DNA of 64,000 nucleotides from Gigaspora rosea (Eukaryota; Glomeromycota; Glomeromycetes; Diversisporales; Gigasporaceae), in contig QKWP01000787.1 in NCBI GenBank assembly GCA_003550325.1, positions 146,189 to 210,188 on the forward strand, in the 5' to 3' direction. This document shows, in pieces, positions 45,360 to 57,336 of the stretch. A program made the translations under genes and the position numbers. Under the pieces are notes generated by a model that saw only the letters and a program-made list of their open reading frames with translations, searched no databases and was not told the origin of the DNA. Each line of letters starts with the position of its first letter. The stretch's first letter is position 1.

Positions 45360-46009
45360 TGGTCTGGTGCAAAAATGTAGATACACCAATCTATTCATAA
45401 TAAAAAAAATTTTTTTAATAATTAATATAAAGATTTAATTGCTGATTCACATAAGAAAGATAGTATTTCATAGGCGCAAATTACTATTAAATTTATTATA
45501 ATTATGAAATCTTTTTTTCCTCCATAGCTAACTTATTTTTTTATTATGTTAATATACTACATCTTCTAATTGAAAAATGTAGAAAATACTTTTTTATATA
45601 TAATGTAAAAAAATTTTTAAAATTGGTTTAGTAGATAAAAAGATATTGGTATTTTATTTTTTGTAACTATATAGAATTTTTATAAGTGTAGAGGAAAAAA
45701 AGATTTCATTCATGTATAAAAAACATAGTAAATTATACTTTCATAATTTATAAAATCCTATCATACATATGTGGATTGTGAATTAAATAACTTTATTTAT
45801 TATATAGGTTTTGGGAATATTTAAATATAAATTTTATTGAAAATTTTTATTTTTAAAAAATTTTTTGTTAATTTTTTTACTTTTTCAATTTGTTAATATA
45901 AAAATATAAATATACTAAAATTAAAAATTTAATTTTGTCTACATATAAAAGTTTTTTAATTTTAATTATCTATTTATAATTTTTTATACTAAACTAGTTC
46001 GATGGATGG

Positions 46010-46025
46010 CGCTTACGCGCCACTC
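46010..46025 (-). terminator. Helitron 3' terminal hairpin
   Basis: TGGCGC-GTAA-GCGCCA: a 6-bp G+C stem and 4-base loop, nine bases from the CTAG end. In Helitrons this hairpin is the transposition terminator, not a transcription terminator. Confidence 0.7.
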
Positions 46026-46556
46026 ATCTTATTTGTTTTTTTTTATTTTTTAAATTATATTAAAAATTTTTTTACAGAATTTATTTATTGTTGCATACAA
46101 ATATTTGATAGGTTACATTGAAATTATATGTCATTTTGGTTATACTAAATACTAACACTTGAATGATAACATAGTCTATACCAATTCTTTTTTTATAATG
46201 TAAAAATGAAAAACCAACTTACATTTCTAATCTTAGATGTGAACATTATTCAGTAAATTAAATTAAAAATAGATGCAACTGAGCAACCGAAGTTTCTATG
46301 TGATGCAAAATGAAAGATCGATTATGCATGGTCTAATCTTAGATGTGAGCATGATTATATTAATTCACAAAAAAAAAATAAAAAGACCAAAGTTTTCAGA
46401 TTCCTTGTAACTTAAAATAAAAAATCAACTTTTCTCAAAAAAAAAAAACAAAGAGTGACTGATCGAAATTCTCAGATTCCATGTAATGCAATATGAAGAT
46501 CAATCTTTTACTGCTTTATATCAGATGTTAGCATGATTATATTATTCACAGTATAT

Positions 46557-46592
<36 letters not shown>

Positions 46593-48243
46593 GACCGACT
46601 GATCTAAGTTTTCAGATTCTATGTAATACAAAAGAAAGTCAACTTACACAGCTTAATTATACATATATTATCTTGAAAACAATTGACAAAGTGAACTCTA
46701 TACTTACCCTAGTGATTTATTTGCAGTTTTGAATAGAATTGTCATAAGCTTACCAAATGATCGATTCTCAGGTTTCATGTAATGCAAAATGAAAAATCAA
46801 CTTTGCGCACCTAATCTTAGATGTGATTGAATGATTATATTATTTATAGTACAGTAAATTTTAAAAAAAACTGACCACTGACTAAAGTTTTTAGATTCCA
46901 TGTAATTTAAAATGAAAGTCAACTTTGCGTAGCCTAATTTACAGTAAATATAACAAATATAAATATAAAAAAAAAATAATAAAAACCAAAGTTTTAAGAT
47001 TCCATGTAATGCAAATCAACTTTGCTTAAAAAAAAAAAATAAAAACTGACCAACTGAAATTCTCAGATTCCATGTAATGCAATACAAAAAATCAACCTTG
47101 CGCAGCCTAATCTTAGATATGAGCATGATTATATTATTTACAGTACAGTAAATTTTTAAAAAAAAACTGACTGACCGAAGTTTTCAGATTCTATGTAATT
47201 CAAAATGAAAGTCAACTTTGCGAATTTATAGTAAATTAAAACAAAAATATAAAAAAAAAAAGCAACAAAGTTTTCAGATTCCATATAACGCAAATGAAAA
47301 ATTAACTTTGTTTTAAAAAAAATAAAAACAGACCGACCGAAATTCTCTGATTCCATGTAATGCAATACGATAAATCATTTTTGCGTAGGCTAATCTTAGA
47401 TGTAAGCATGATTATATTATTTACAGTACAGTAAAATTTTTTTTTTTAAAAAAACTAACTGATTGACCGAAGTTTTCAGATTCTGTGTAATTCAAAATGA
47501 AAGTCAACTTTGTGTAATTTAATTTATAGTAAATTAAAACAAAAATATATATATAAAAAAAATGACCAAAGTTGTCAGATTTGTGTAATGCAAAATGAAA
47601 ATCAACATTGCTTAAAAAAAAAAATAAAGACTGACCGACGGAAATCTCAGATTCCATGTATTGCAATACGGAAAATCAACTTTGCGCTGCCTTATGTGAG
47701 TATGATTATATTATTTACAGTAAAGTTAATTTTAAAAAAAACCAACTAACTAACCAAAGTTTTCAGATTCTATGTAATTCAAAATGAATGTCAACTTTGT
47801 ATAGCTTAATTTATAGTAAATCAAAACAAAAAATATATATAAAAAAAAAAAGATCAAAGTTTTCAGATTTCATATAACGCAAAATGTAAATCAACTTTGT
47901 TTAAAAAAATAAAGACTTACCAATGGAAATTCTCAGATTCAATGTAATGCAATATAGAAAATCAACTTCGCACTGCTTAATATTTGATGTTAATATGATT
48001 ATATTATTTATAGTATATCAAAAAAAAAAAAAACTGACCGACTGATCGAAGTTTTCAGATTTTATGTAATACAAAAGAAAGTTAACTTATGCGGCCTAAT
48101 TATATATACATTCTCTTGAAAACCATTAGCAAAGTAAACTTCATACTTACCCTGGTGATTTATATGCAGTTTTAAATAGAATCGTTGATTCTCTGTTTTA
48201 CATAATGTAAAATGAAAAATCAACTTTGCGCAGTCTAATCTTA

Positions 48244-48567
48244 GGTCGCGCAAAGTTTATTTTTTGTTTTGCATAACTCACTGAGCCTATTTTCCAAAAA
48301 ATAATTTTTTTTTAAATTCTTATTGCACCAATAATTCCATTTGCCATTTAATTTTTTTCTTCCGTACCATCTGATGACCTGATTTCCCATAATTACCCGA
48401 TAGGCCCGATAAAAAAAAGACAAAATTTCTGATTCCATATTATGCAAACCAACAAACCAAAGAATTAACTTCATGTATCCTTAGATATGAACATGGATTA
48501 ATCTGACTCGACGACCGAAATTTTGAAATACCAGGTTATGCAAAAAGAAAAATTAACTTTCATGGCC
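48244..48567 (+). mobile_element. PIF/Harbinger-type MITE, copy 3
   Basis: Starts GGTCGCGCAAAGTTTATT, ends TTAACTTTCATGGCC, with TTA on both sides (48241-48243, 48568-48570). It sits at the same satellite position as copy 4, so the pair were amplified together. Confidence 0.75.
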
Positions 48568-49702
48568 TTAGATGTATAATTACATTATTTATAGTACAGT
48601 AAATTTTAAAAAAATGACTGACTGACTAAAGTTTTCCGATTTCATGTACAAAACAAAAGTCAACTTTGCATAGTCTAATTTACAGTAAATTAAAACAAAA
48701 ATAAATAAATAAAAAAAGGCCAAAGTTTTCAGATTCCATATAACACAAAATAAAAATTCAACTTTGCTTAAAAAAAAAAATAAAAACTGATCGACCGAAA
48801 TTCTCAGATTCCAAGTAATGCAATATAATAAATCATCCTTGCGTAGTCTAATCTTAGATGTGAGCATGATTATAATATTTACAGTATAGTAAATTATTTT
48901 TAAAAAAACTAATTGACTGACTGAAGTTTTCAGATTCTGTGTTATTCAAAATGAAAGTTAACTTTGTGTAGCATAATTTACAGTAAATTAAACCAAATAT
49001 ATATATATATATGTATAAAAAAAAGATCAAAGTTGTCAGATTCCATATAACGCAAAATAAAAAATCAACATTGCTTAAAAAAAATAAGACTAACCGACAG
49101 AAATTCTCAGATTCCATATAATGCAATACGGATGTAAGCATGATTATATTATTTATAGATTAGTAAATTTTTAAAAAAAGCCAACCAACTGGCTGAAGAT
49201 TCTATTTAATTCAAAACGAAAGTCAACTTTGCGTAGTTTAATTTACAGTAAATCAAACAAAAAATATATATATAAAAAAAAAGGAAAAAAACGACAAGTT
49301 TTCAGATTCCATATAATGCAAAATGAAAAATCAACTTTGTTTAAAAAGAAAAATAAAGACTGACCAACAGAAATTCTCAGATTCTATGTAATGCAATATG
49401 GAAAATCAACTTTGCACTGCCTAATATCAGATATTAGCATGATTATATTATTTACAGTATATCAAAAAAAAAAACTGACCGACTAATCGAAGTTTTCAGA
49501 TTTTATGTAATACAAAAGAAAGTCAACTTACGTGGTCTAATTATACATACATTCTCTTGAAAACAATTGGCAAAGTGAACTTCATATTTACCTGGTGAAT
49601 TATATGCAGTTTTAAATAGAATCATTATAGGCTAACTGACTGACTGATTCACTGTTTCACATAATATAAAACGAAAAATCAATTTGCGCAGGGCTAATCT
49701 TA

Positions 49703-50072
49703 GGCCACACAAAGTTAATTTTTCATTTTGCATAACCCGCCGACCCAATTTTTCCAAAAAGTAATTTTTTTTTAAATCCTATTGTGCCAATAATTCTATT
49801 TTTGGCATTTAATTTTTTTCTCATGTGTCACCCAATAATGATCTTGATTTTCCATAATTACCCGATTGGCCCGATAAAAAAAAGACAAAATTTCTAATTT
49901 CATGTTATGCAAACCAACAAACTGAAGAATCAACTTTGCATAACCTTAGATATGAACATGGATTAATTTAGACCACATGAAGTTTTTTTTTAAAAAACAA
50001 AAAAAATCTGACCTGCCAACTGGAATTTTGAAATATCAGATTATGCAAAAAGAAAAATTAACCTTTGTGGCC
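49703..50072 (+). mobile_element. PIF/Harbinger-type MITE, copy 4
   Basis: Starts GGCCACACAAAGTTAATT, ends TTAACCTTTGTGGCC, TTA at 49700-49702 and 50073-50075. An extra ~50 bp relative to copy 3 lies near 49965-50015. Confidence 0.75.
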
Positions 50073-50950
50073 TTAGATATATGATTACATTATTTATAGT
50101 ACAGTAAATTTAAAAAAAAAAACTGACCGACTGACTGAAATTTTAGATTCCATATAATTCAAAACAAAAGTCAACTTTGCGTAGTCTAATTTACAGTAAA
50201 TTAAACCAAAAATAAATAAATAAATAAATAAATAAAAAAAGACCAAAGTTTTCAGATTCCATGTAACACAAAATGAAAATTCAACTTTGCTTAAAAAAAA
50301 TAATGACCGAAATTCTCAGATTCCATATAATGCAATACAAAAAATTAACTTTGCGTTGCCTAATATCAGATATTAGCATGATTATATTATTTACAGTATA
50401 AAAAAAAATAAAGATAAAACTGACCGATTGATCGAAGTTTTCAGATTCCTTGTAATACAAAAGAAAGTCAACTTACATGGCCTAATTATAAATACATTCT
50501 CTTGAAAACAATTGCCAAAGTGAACTCCAGATTTACCTTTGTGATTTATATGCAGTTTTAATTAGAATCGTCATAGGCTAACCAAAATTATTTGTACAAT
50601 TTGATCATGTTTGGATGCAGCTTTAATTTTATCGCACATCGAATATGACAGATCATGTGCAAAAAAAGGTCTATTAATTTACAGTAAATTAAAAAAAAAA
50701 CTAAAAATAAAAAAAAAAAGAAAAAAAAATAATTAACTGACCGACTGAAGTCTTCAGATTCTATGCAATGCAGAAAAATCAGCTTTGCGTAGTTTAATTT
50801 TAAATGTGAACATTACACTAATTTTTAAAAAAATTCTAAACGACCTACCAACGTTTTCAAATTTCATGTAATGAAAATCAACTCTGCTGCCTAATTATAC
50901 ATTCTCTTGAAAACAATTGTCAAAATAAACTCCATATTTTCTTGGTGATT

Positions 50951-51894
50951 TATAATTTATAGATTGTACAAATTATGATGATATAAAGTATTAAAACGAA
51001 CAAACATCGCAGTATTAAATAGAATTATTATAGGCTGACCAAAAATTTTTCCACATTTTGGATACTTTAATTCTGTCGTCATTATTAATATATCGATATG
51101 ATGAATCGTAACTTATATTAAAATAAGTTTTTTCACATACTGGTCACGCTTTCTGAAGATGACTAATAAAAAATGTATAAATGGATGAACTTTGTTTTAG
51201 AGACTACATCATAATGACATATGTGCATGTGCTCTGAGTTATCTAATTATTTTATGAACAAAAGACCAATCGGCATGCAGGATTGAAATCTGATTTCTTT
51301 ATTGTATATTCTAAATAATAATAATAACTATAAAAATGATATAATAATTACCTTGCGTTTTCTGTTAGTTTTCCCACGTTTAAGTTACATTTTTTGGATA
51401 CAACTAATCAAAAATGTTTAAACGGACAAATACAAAATTAGATGGTTTAGACAATAATAATTATTTACAATAATTACAGTTTTAAATAGGATCATCATCA
51501 GATGACCAAAAATTTTCCCACAATTTGATCACATTTTTGGATGCGGCCAATAAAAACAACCTGAAATTAAATTATAAATAGATAAAATTGGTAAGTTTAA
51601 CCTGTCGTCATTATTAACCGTACGTAAAAATGAGTTTTCCCACACAATGGTCACATTTTCTGAAGTTGACCAAATAATAATATTTAAACGTAAACTTAGT
51701 CCATCATCACTATTAATACAATCAATCGTATAAAAAATAAGTTTTCCTACACATTTTGATCGAATTTGTTTTAGGTGTATAGATTACACCAAAATGACAT
51801 AAGTGCACGCGTTATGAGCTATCCAATCAAATTACGAATAAAAGACCAATCAGCGTGCAGGATTGAAACCTGATTTCTTTATTGTAGTTTCTAA
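50951..51894. other. 5' portion of the Helitron-like element, no gene
   Basis: Non-satellite sequence with repeated short phrases (CGTCATTATTAAT, TTTTCCCACA.TTTGATCACATTTT) at intervals of about 120-150 bp, and the duplicated terminal segment ATTGAAA(C/T)CTGATTTCTTTATTGTA at 51270 and 51863. No ORF. Confidence 0.55.
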
Positions 51895-52973
51895 TAAAAC
51901 AAGTTCCAAGCTATCTTTTGATATAATTTTTATTATCTTTTTATAGACATTTAATTGTGTAATAATTATTTTAAATTTTAATTTTTTTATAAAAAACAAG
52001 CAAAAATGGTCCTTTTAAAAAATATTATTTTTGTTATAAATATATAACTTTATAAGTTATTATTGTACAAGAGTATTGTTATATATATGCTAAATATATA
52101 GTTAAAATTTTAGCTTAATTGAATTGGTAGTTATTAAAATACAAATTTTTAAAATTTAATAATTATTACTATATATAAAATTACTATATAAAGTAATATG
52201 TACAACTACGTACAACCTTATAATATAAATTAGTTTTTATTTTATATATTAACAACTACTGATCCAATTAAGCTAAAATTTTAACTATATATTTAGCATA
52301 TACATGGCAATGCACTTGCTTATTATAAATTTATAAAGTTGTATTTTGATGTCGAAAATAATTTTTTTTAAAAAAAACTTATTTTCTTGCTTTTTTTTTA
52401 AAAAATTAAGTTTTTAAAAAAATTTATAACAAAACAAACAAATTATAAAAAGATAATAAAAATTATATCAAAAAGTAGCCTAAAGCTTTCTTTATTAGAT
52501 ATAAAAAAATTATAAATAAATAAAAATAACTAATAAACACCACAGATGATTATCACCTGTGATCTACAATGCATAAAAAAATAAACAAAACAAACAACTT
52601 TTATTAAATAAAAATCAAATCTCTTTAATATTAGGGTAAGGGTGAAAACTGGGATGGGGCAGGGGGCATAGTTTATACCAAAATTTAGTGAGGAATTTTT
52701 TTTTTGAATAAAAAAAAGTAGTTTTATAGACAAAATTTTAGATTAGAAGCAATTTTAGCAATTTTTTAAAAAATTTTTGTTTTTGTTACACAAAAATTGA
52801 TCTACATGTTACACCTGATCCTGAATTTTAATTGGTAAATTGACTACAGGTAATAATCACCTGTGGTTTAAATTAGTAATTTTCTAAATAAATAGTTAAA
52901 ATTGATAAACTTTTATATATAGACAAAATTGACTTTTAGTTTTGGTATATCTACATTTTTACACTGGCCCATA

Positions 52974-53502
52974 TTATTTTATCATTTCATTATTTAAGTA
53001 TAGTATGGGGTGATCATTATATTACATTGAAGTCTTCGACTCTCTGGGGAGTTATAGACCCCCAGAAAGAGAGAAAAACTCCCAGAAAGAGGGAAAGACT
53101 CCCAGGAAAAGGAAAAGACTCTCAGAGGGAGTTTAAGACTTCAAATAAAATTAACAATTATATAAAGGGAGGGTTTCAGCCATGAATGAAGGACATTAGT
53201 TCGCATCTTTGTTTATAAATTTTGTAGTATTTTGATTATGTATTTTAATGTATAAGAAATTCGCCTAAGAAACCTCAATAAATAGAAACCTTACCCTATA
53301 AGTTCTAAAAGTTCATATATATATTAATATAAACTTAATAAACCCATGCATAAACTCGTTTAATATTAAACTGAATCATAACGGGTCGGATAAATATATA
53401 TTAATCACCAAAATACATTTAGTTACACAACCTACATAAATTTGTCTACGATCGGAGCTAAAACCGGACCAGTAATCAAAACTCTCCTACCCGGTCATAA
53501 CA
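52974..53502 (+). repeat. 5' LTR, second part
   Basis: Matches 61496-61976. It contains TTATATAAAGGGAGGG (a TATA-like promoter core near 53158) and tandem AAAGACTCCCAG(G/A)AAGAGG units that are one or two copies longer than in the 3' LTR. It ends CCGGTCATAACA. Confidence 0.85.
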
Positions 53503-53504
53503 TT

Positions 53505-53522
53505 TGGTGCCGATTGTGTGGA
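53505..53522 (+). promoter_or_regulatory. Primer-binding site
   Basis: TGGTGCCGATTGTGTGGA starts two bases after the 5' LTR and complements a tRNA 3' end (...CGGCACCA). The tRNA species was not determined. Confidence 0.7.
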
Positions 53523-53627
53523 TAACAATCTACCTGAACCTATATTTGAAATTTGGATGCTGATATTTAATCTTAGAACATATGTATACAGTCAAGAAAG
53601 GATTGAAATTGAACTAATCTGTTTATC

Positions 53628-54900
53628 ATGGACCGCTTTTTGGATGTTGATAATAATAATGAGCCTAATGGTTCGGAAGGTCGAGAAAATAACTTCCAAC
53701 AATGGATCCGGCAGCTAGTACAATTAATAGCAAATACCATACCCCAAGAAATTCAAAATAATCAAATTCGGAAATGAATACAGTAAGTATTCTTACTTTT
53801 GCGGGAGGCAACCAAGACCCAGTAGAATGGATAAAAATAGTAAATCGAGCTTTTGAAGCCAATAACATACAAGGAGATTGATGTATAGCAGTTATCAGAG
53901 CATATCTTACGGGTATGGCCACTACATGGTAGGAAAATAGACGTAACTCTAGACCTCATATTAATCATTGGGAAGACAATTTCCACCCAGATACTAGCTT
54001 TGTGCACCAATTCCATCAAAACTTGATGCTCATGAGTCAGTGGAGTACTGAATTACTTACTCGTTAACAAAAGGTTAGTGAAACTATTGATCAATATGCC
54101 ACTGACATAGCAGCGTTATTTAGACGAGTAATAGTGGGAGAAAACCAATATCACGAATCTATGAAGGCCCAAATTTTTGTGCAAGAGTTATGCTCTGATT
54201 TGGCATTAGCAGTAGGGTTGTTTATGCCTAGAACCCTACAGGAAGCAATAAAAAGAGCTCAAGTGAGTGAACTAGCTCTCTCAAGAAACATTACAATACA
54301 AAACCCATTACCTTTTATAAGTCCATTAGTCTCTTATTTCCAACAACCAATTATTAGAATGAATCAGCCAATTTTGACCAATTCAATTGAAGATCCTGTG
54401 AAAAAGTTGACTTTGTTGATGGAAGAAATAGTAGTGTTAGTAAAAAATAATAATAATAAAAACAGAAGAAACTTATAATGAAAATAGGTGTAGTTTCCGT
54501 AGAAATCATTTTATGGTCATTTGCTTTGCCTGTCGACAGCTGGAACATGTTTCTTGGAAATGTCCTGATAGTAATCAAGATTCGGGTCAGCGATTAAACA
54601 ATAACGAAAGGCAAAGACCAGAAGAAAGAAATATGAATAACGATAAAAATAGGCCAACTGTAGATGTACCCCGTGCTCAAGCCATGCTTGCCCAATTATT
54701 AAATAAGGAAGAGCCTTTAAACTTGAGAATGCACCTTAAGAGGGTGAGAGTGCGTTTATTTCAAAAAATCACTTGGACGAACCTACAAAAGAGGTCTATA
54801 CTGCTAACCGAAGGAAAGGAAATGACGGTGAGGCAACCGAAGTGAAAAAGCCAGAACTAGTAAAGAAGAATCCAAAGATCATGTCTATAGAGGAAGGAAA
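53628..54900 (+). pseudogene. gag: Ty3 gag remnant
   Basis: Starts at ATG 53628 (MDRFLDVDNNNEPNGSEG), then shifts frame near 53780 to FAGGNQDPVEWIKIVNRAFE, the capsid-like segment. TGA and TAG interrupt AYLTGMATTW and its upstream, where Trp is expected. A perfect CCHC zinc knuckle CFACRQLEHVSWKC lies at 54522-54563 (C-x2-C-x4-H-x4-C). The basic, Glu-rich tail runs to about 54900. Gag would have formed the particle and bound RNA; this copy cannot. Confidence 0.75.
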
Positions 54901-55139
54901 GTGATTGCAAAAAAAGAGAAAAACTAAGCCCATCGAACCATTAATAACCTCGAATATTCAGCATTACTCCATAATAACTGACCTACAAAATAAAAAAGCA
55001 GATATCACATGCTCAATTAGTCCAAATAGCCCCTAATATAAGAAAAGAAATCACTAAATAACACAAGCTGGTAGAATAACTATGTCCAAAGTTGCTGATT
55101 TCTGTATTAACAAGATAAAAATTTAAAAACTACTTCGAT

Positions 55140-55482
55140 ATACTGCGAAGCGCAGATAAAGAATCATCCAATCCTTCTGATAATTGATAGTAGATCCTCT
55201 GGGTGTGTTGTCTCTGTGAATTTTCTAAAAGAAGTTAGAATTTCGATTGACCATCCTTCAACTGTATTGATGATTGGGGTGCATGGGAAACGAAAGCGTC
55301 CCTTAGGTGAAGTTGATGAATTCACTGTAACAGTTGAAGAAAAAACTATTACTTCCTGTGCTGTCATATCAGACGCTAAAAATTATGCCATAATCATCGG
55401 TAATGATCAGCTAAAAAAGGCAAGAACAAGATTAGACTGGGAAGAGTGTGAGTTGATGATTAGAGATAAGGAGAAAAAATAA
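55140..55482 (+). pseudogene. Ty3 aspartic protease remnant, DSG changed to DSR
   Basis: The frame reads HPILLIIDSRSSGCVVSVNF then AIIIGNDQLKKARTRLDW. Retroviral-type proteases carry D-S/T-G at this site; here Gly is Arg (AGA at 55192-55194), a single G-to-A change from GGA, which would abolish catalysis. The flap and the later IIGND motif are kept. Confidence 0.75.
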
Positions 55483-55860
55483 AAATAGCGACCGAATATT
55501 GTAAGCCGGCGAACATTTACGACTGAATCCAAAAGAAGAACAAATCAAGGTGTAAAGAAGAATAAACGGAAGATGAGCCTACATCGGATAAAGAAACAGA
55601 ATCAGAGAGTAAAGAAGAGGAGGAATACGAAGACGAAAGTTTAATAAATGAGACTTACTTTTATATGAAGCTTCAGGAAGCTAATGATGAACTTATAATT
55701 TGCGGAATATGCTCAAAAGTAGGACATGACAAAGATCTATCTATATGTTTTTAGGAAAAACCAAAAAATAGAAACTGTGAATTACACTGAAGAAAAGGTG
55801 AGAGTTTTCAATTTAGGCCCACTAACAATGGAACAAGAAGTGAAAATAGAAAATCTATTG
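55483..55860 (+). other. Protease-RT spacer of pol
   Basis: Acidic EEEEYEDES segment followed by a second Cys/His cluster CGICSKVGHDKDLSIC, with stops and frame changes. No separate gene. Confidence 0.5.
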
Positions 55861-57336
55861 GAAGAATACAAAGAAATTTTTAATGAGGAAATAAGTTGAT
55901 TAGGAAAAACTGCGATAATTCAACATGAAATAATTATAAAAGGCAGTTTACCTATTAAACAGAGATTTTACCCTACGTCTAAGCAGTGTTTAAAATTGGC
56001 ATGCACACGATGCAAATGTGCATATATATATTTTTATGTGCATAAAATTTTAACAAATTAAGTGCACAAATGTGCATCTAAAATTTTATAAAAATAATGC
56101 ACAAAAAGATATGCGCAACAAAAAATTTTAAATTTTTATGCACAAAAAATTATGTACATGAGAGAACTTTAAATTTCAATGCACAAAATATATTAATAAT
56201 ATATATTAACAATATTAGTTATAATGATAATAATATGTAATTTGCAAATCTACTACTTTTCTAATTTAAGCAATTACTATTGCTATTACTATAAATAATA
56301 CAGTAATATATGAATAATTGATTATCATATTACTACTAAGATTCAAATAGTATTTTTACAAAGTGAACTTGAAATAGATTTTACTCCTTCAATATTAATA
56401 TAATTAAAGAGTGAATTCACATTTCCGGCAGCAAATATTATGAGAACATGTGTGATAAAAATATATGTGCATGAAAAAATTTTTTTACATGCACACATGT
56501 GCAACAGGTTGATTGTTTGTGCACTCAAAACCTTTCCAATTTATGCACGCTGTGCATATAGTTTTAGATCTGAATTTTAAATACTGCGTCTAAGCCTGAA
56601 CATAAATTTATCGGTGCTGAATTTCACCGAATAGAGGAGGCCAGAATAGTTCAATCATCTAATAGTCCGTGGGCCTCCCCAATAGTGTTGGTCAAAAAGA
56701 AAAATAGATCAATGAGGTTTTGTATAGATTTAAGGAAGTTAAATAGAGTGACAAAAAAGGATAGATACCAACTTCCAAGGATAAATGAATTATTAGGAGC
56801 CTTAAAGGGCTCTGCATGGTATACTACACTTGACCTTGCGAAATGCACCCACGAGACCGTGAAAAATGGCCTTTACATCTAGATTTGGCCTATACGAATT
56901 TAATGTGATTCCCTTTGGGCTCACAAATGCGCTAGCCTTATTTCAAAGATTGATGGACCAAGTCTTGCAAGATGTCCTGTGGAAATTCACTTTAGTCTAC
57001 ATAGATGATGTAACTATTTTCTCTCCAACATTCAAAGATCACGTGAGTCACGTAAAAGAGGTTCTACAAAAAATCCAAGCTGCAAATTTAAAATTAAATA
57101 AGGCGAAATGCTACTTTGGACAAGAAAGAGTTACCCTTTTGGGGCATGAAATTAACAAGCAAGATATAGCTCCTGGAGAATTAAAGGTAAAAGCCATTAG
57201 GGATTTTCCACAACCAAAAAATCTCAGATCTCTTCATGGATTTCTTGGTCTCTCCGGGTTCTATCGAAGATTCATAAAGTATTTTGCCAAAGTTGTCGCG
57301 CCTTTATATAAATTATTAAAAAACAAAGAACCGTAT
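55861..57336 (+). pseudogene. Ty3 reverse transcriptase remnant
   Basis: It begins before the insertion at 55984-56586 (IIIKGSLPIKQRFYP) and continues after it with NSPWASPIVLVKKK, RFCIDLRKLN, YQLPRINELL and YTTLDLA. A frameshift with a loss of about eight codons occurs near 56840-56866, removing the SGYWQ-type segment. It resumes with AFTSRFGLYEFNVIPFGLTN and VYIDDVTIFS, where the YIDD catalytic pair is intact (56998-57009). The thumb region HGFLGLSGFYRRFI follows. Confidence 0.85.
55976..56594. mobile_element. hAT-type element in RT, exact 8-bp duplication
   Basis: Element 55984-56586: CAGTGTTTAAAAT at the left, inverse of ATTTTAAATACTG at the right, flanked by CGTCTAAG on both sides (55976-55983, 56587-56594). 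The interior is rich in TGTGCA/TGCACA repeats (GCACAAATGTGCAT). No transposase. Confidence 0.85.

Larger units (their letters stand above)
46370..50950. repeat. Hierarchical satellite inside the Helitron-like element
   Basis: About 37 copies of a core such as TTTTCAGATTCCATGTAATG followed by CAAAATGAAAATCAACTTTG. They alternate as three types that repeat every ~290 bp (type A at 46888, 47182, 47472, 47759). A distinct segment containing ACATTCTCTTGAAAACAATT recurs at 46660, 48105, 49550 and 50490, giving a higher period near 1,445 bp. A 30-A run lies at 46560-46590. All minus-strand ORFs with a YMESENF-like phrase are translations of this satellite, not genes. Confidence 0.85.
45994..51894 (-). 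mobile_element. Helitron-like non-autonomous element, 5.9 kb
   Basis: On the minus strand the 3' end has the hairpin TGGCGCGTAAGCGCCA (46010-46025), then nine bases and CTAG (45997-45994), followed by T outside. The 5' end begins TTAGAAACTACAATAAAG after an A. Joining the outer sequences gives ACTAAA|TAAAACAAG, matching the uninterrupted sister at about 32262 (ACTAAATAAACCAAG), so insertion was between A and T without target duplication. A hairpin plus CTRR 3' end and an A/T target are Helitron hallmarks; the 5' TC is not present. No Rep/helicase ORF. A second copy of the 5'-terminal segment lies at 51230-51310. Confidence 0.75.
45360..52971. mobile_element. TA-flanked element (TGGTCYGGTGC family) split by a Helitron-like insert
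   Basis: The left end TGGTCTGGTGCAAAAATGTA and the right end TTTTTACACTGGCCCA are inverse-related, with TA at 45358-45359 and 52972-52973. Sister of 31982-32948. Besides the 5.9-kb insert (45994-51894) it carries small palindromic insertions at about 45429-45785 (GATTCACATAAGAAAGAT / inverse) and about 52531-52865 (CCACAGATGATTATCACCTG / inverse). Confidence 0.75.

Noticed and set aside
47156-49141. Several minus-strand ORFs repeating a YMESENF...FILNY motif, resembling a gene family
   Set aside because: They are translations of the ~290-bp satellite; the motif recurs with the DNA period, frames are broken and no start context is shared.
53518-53718. ORF at the start of the retrotransposon interior taken as gag
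   Set aside because: It overlaps the primer-binding site frame; the ATG at 53628 in another frame gives the Gag-like sequence.
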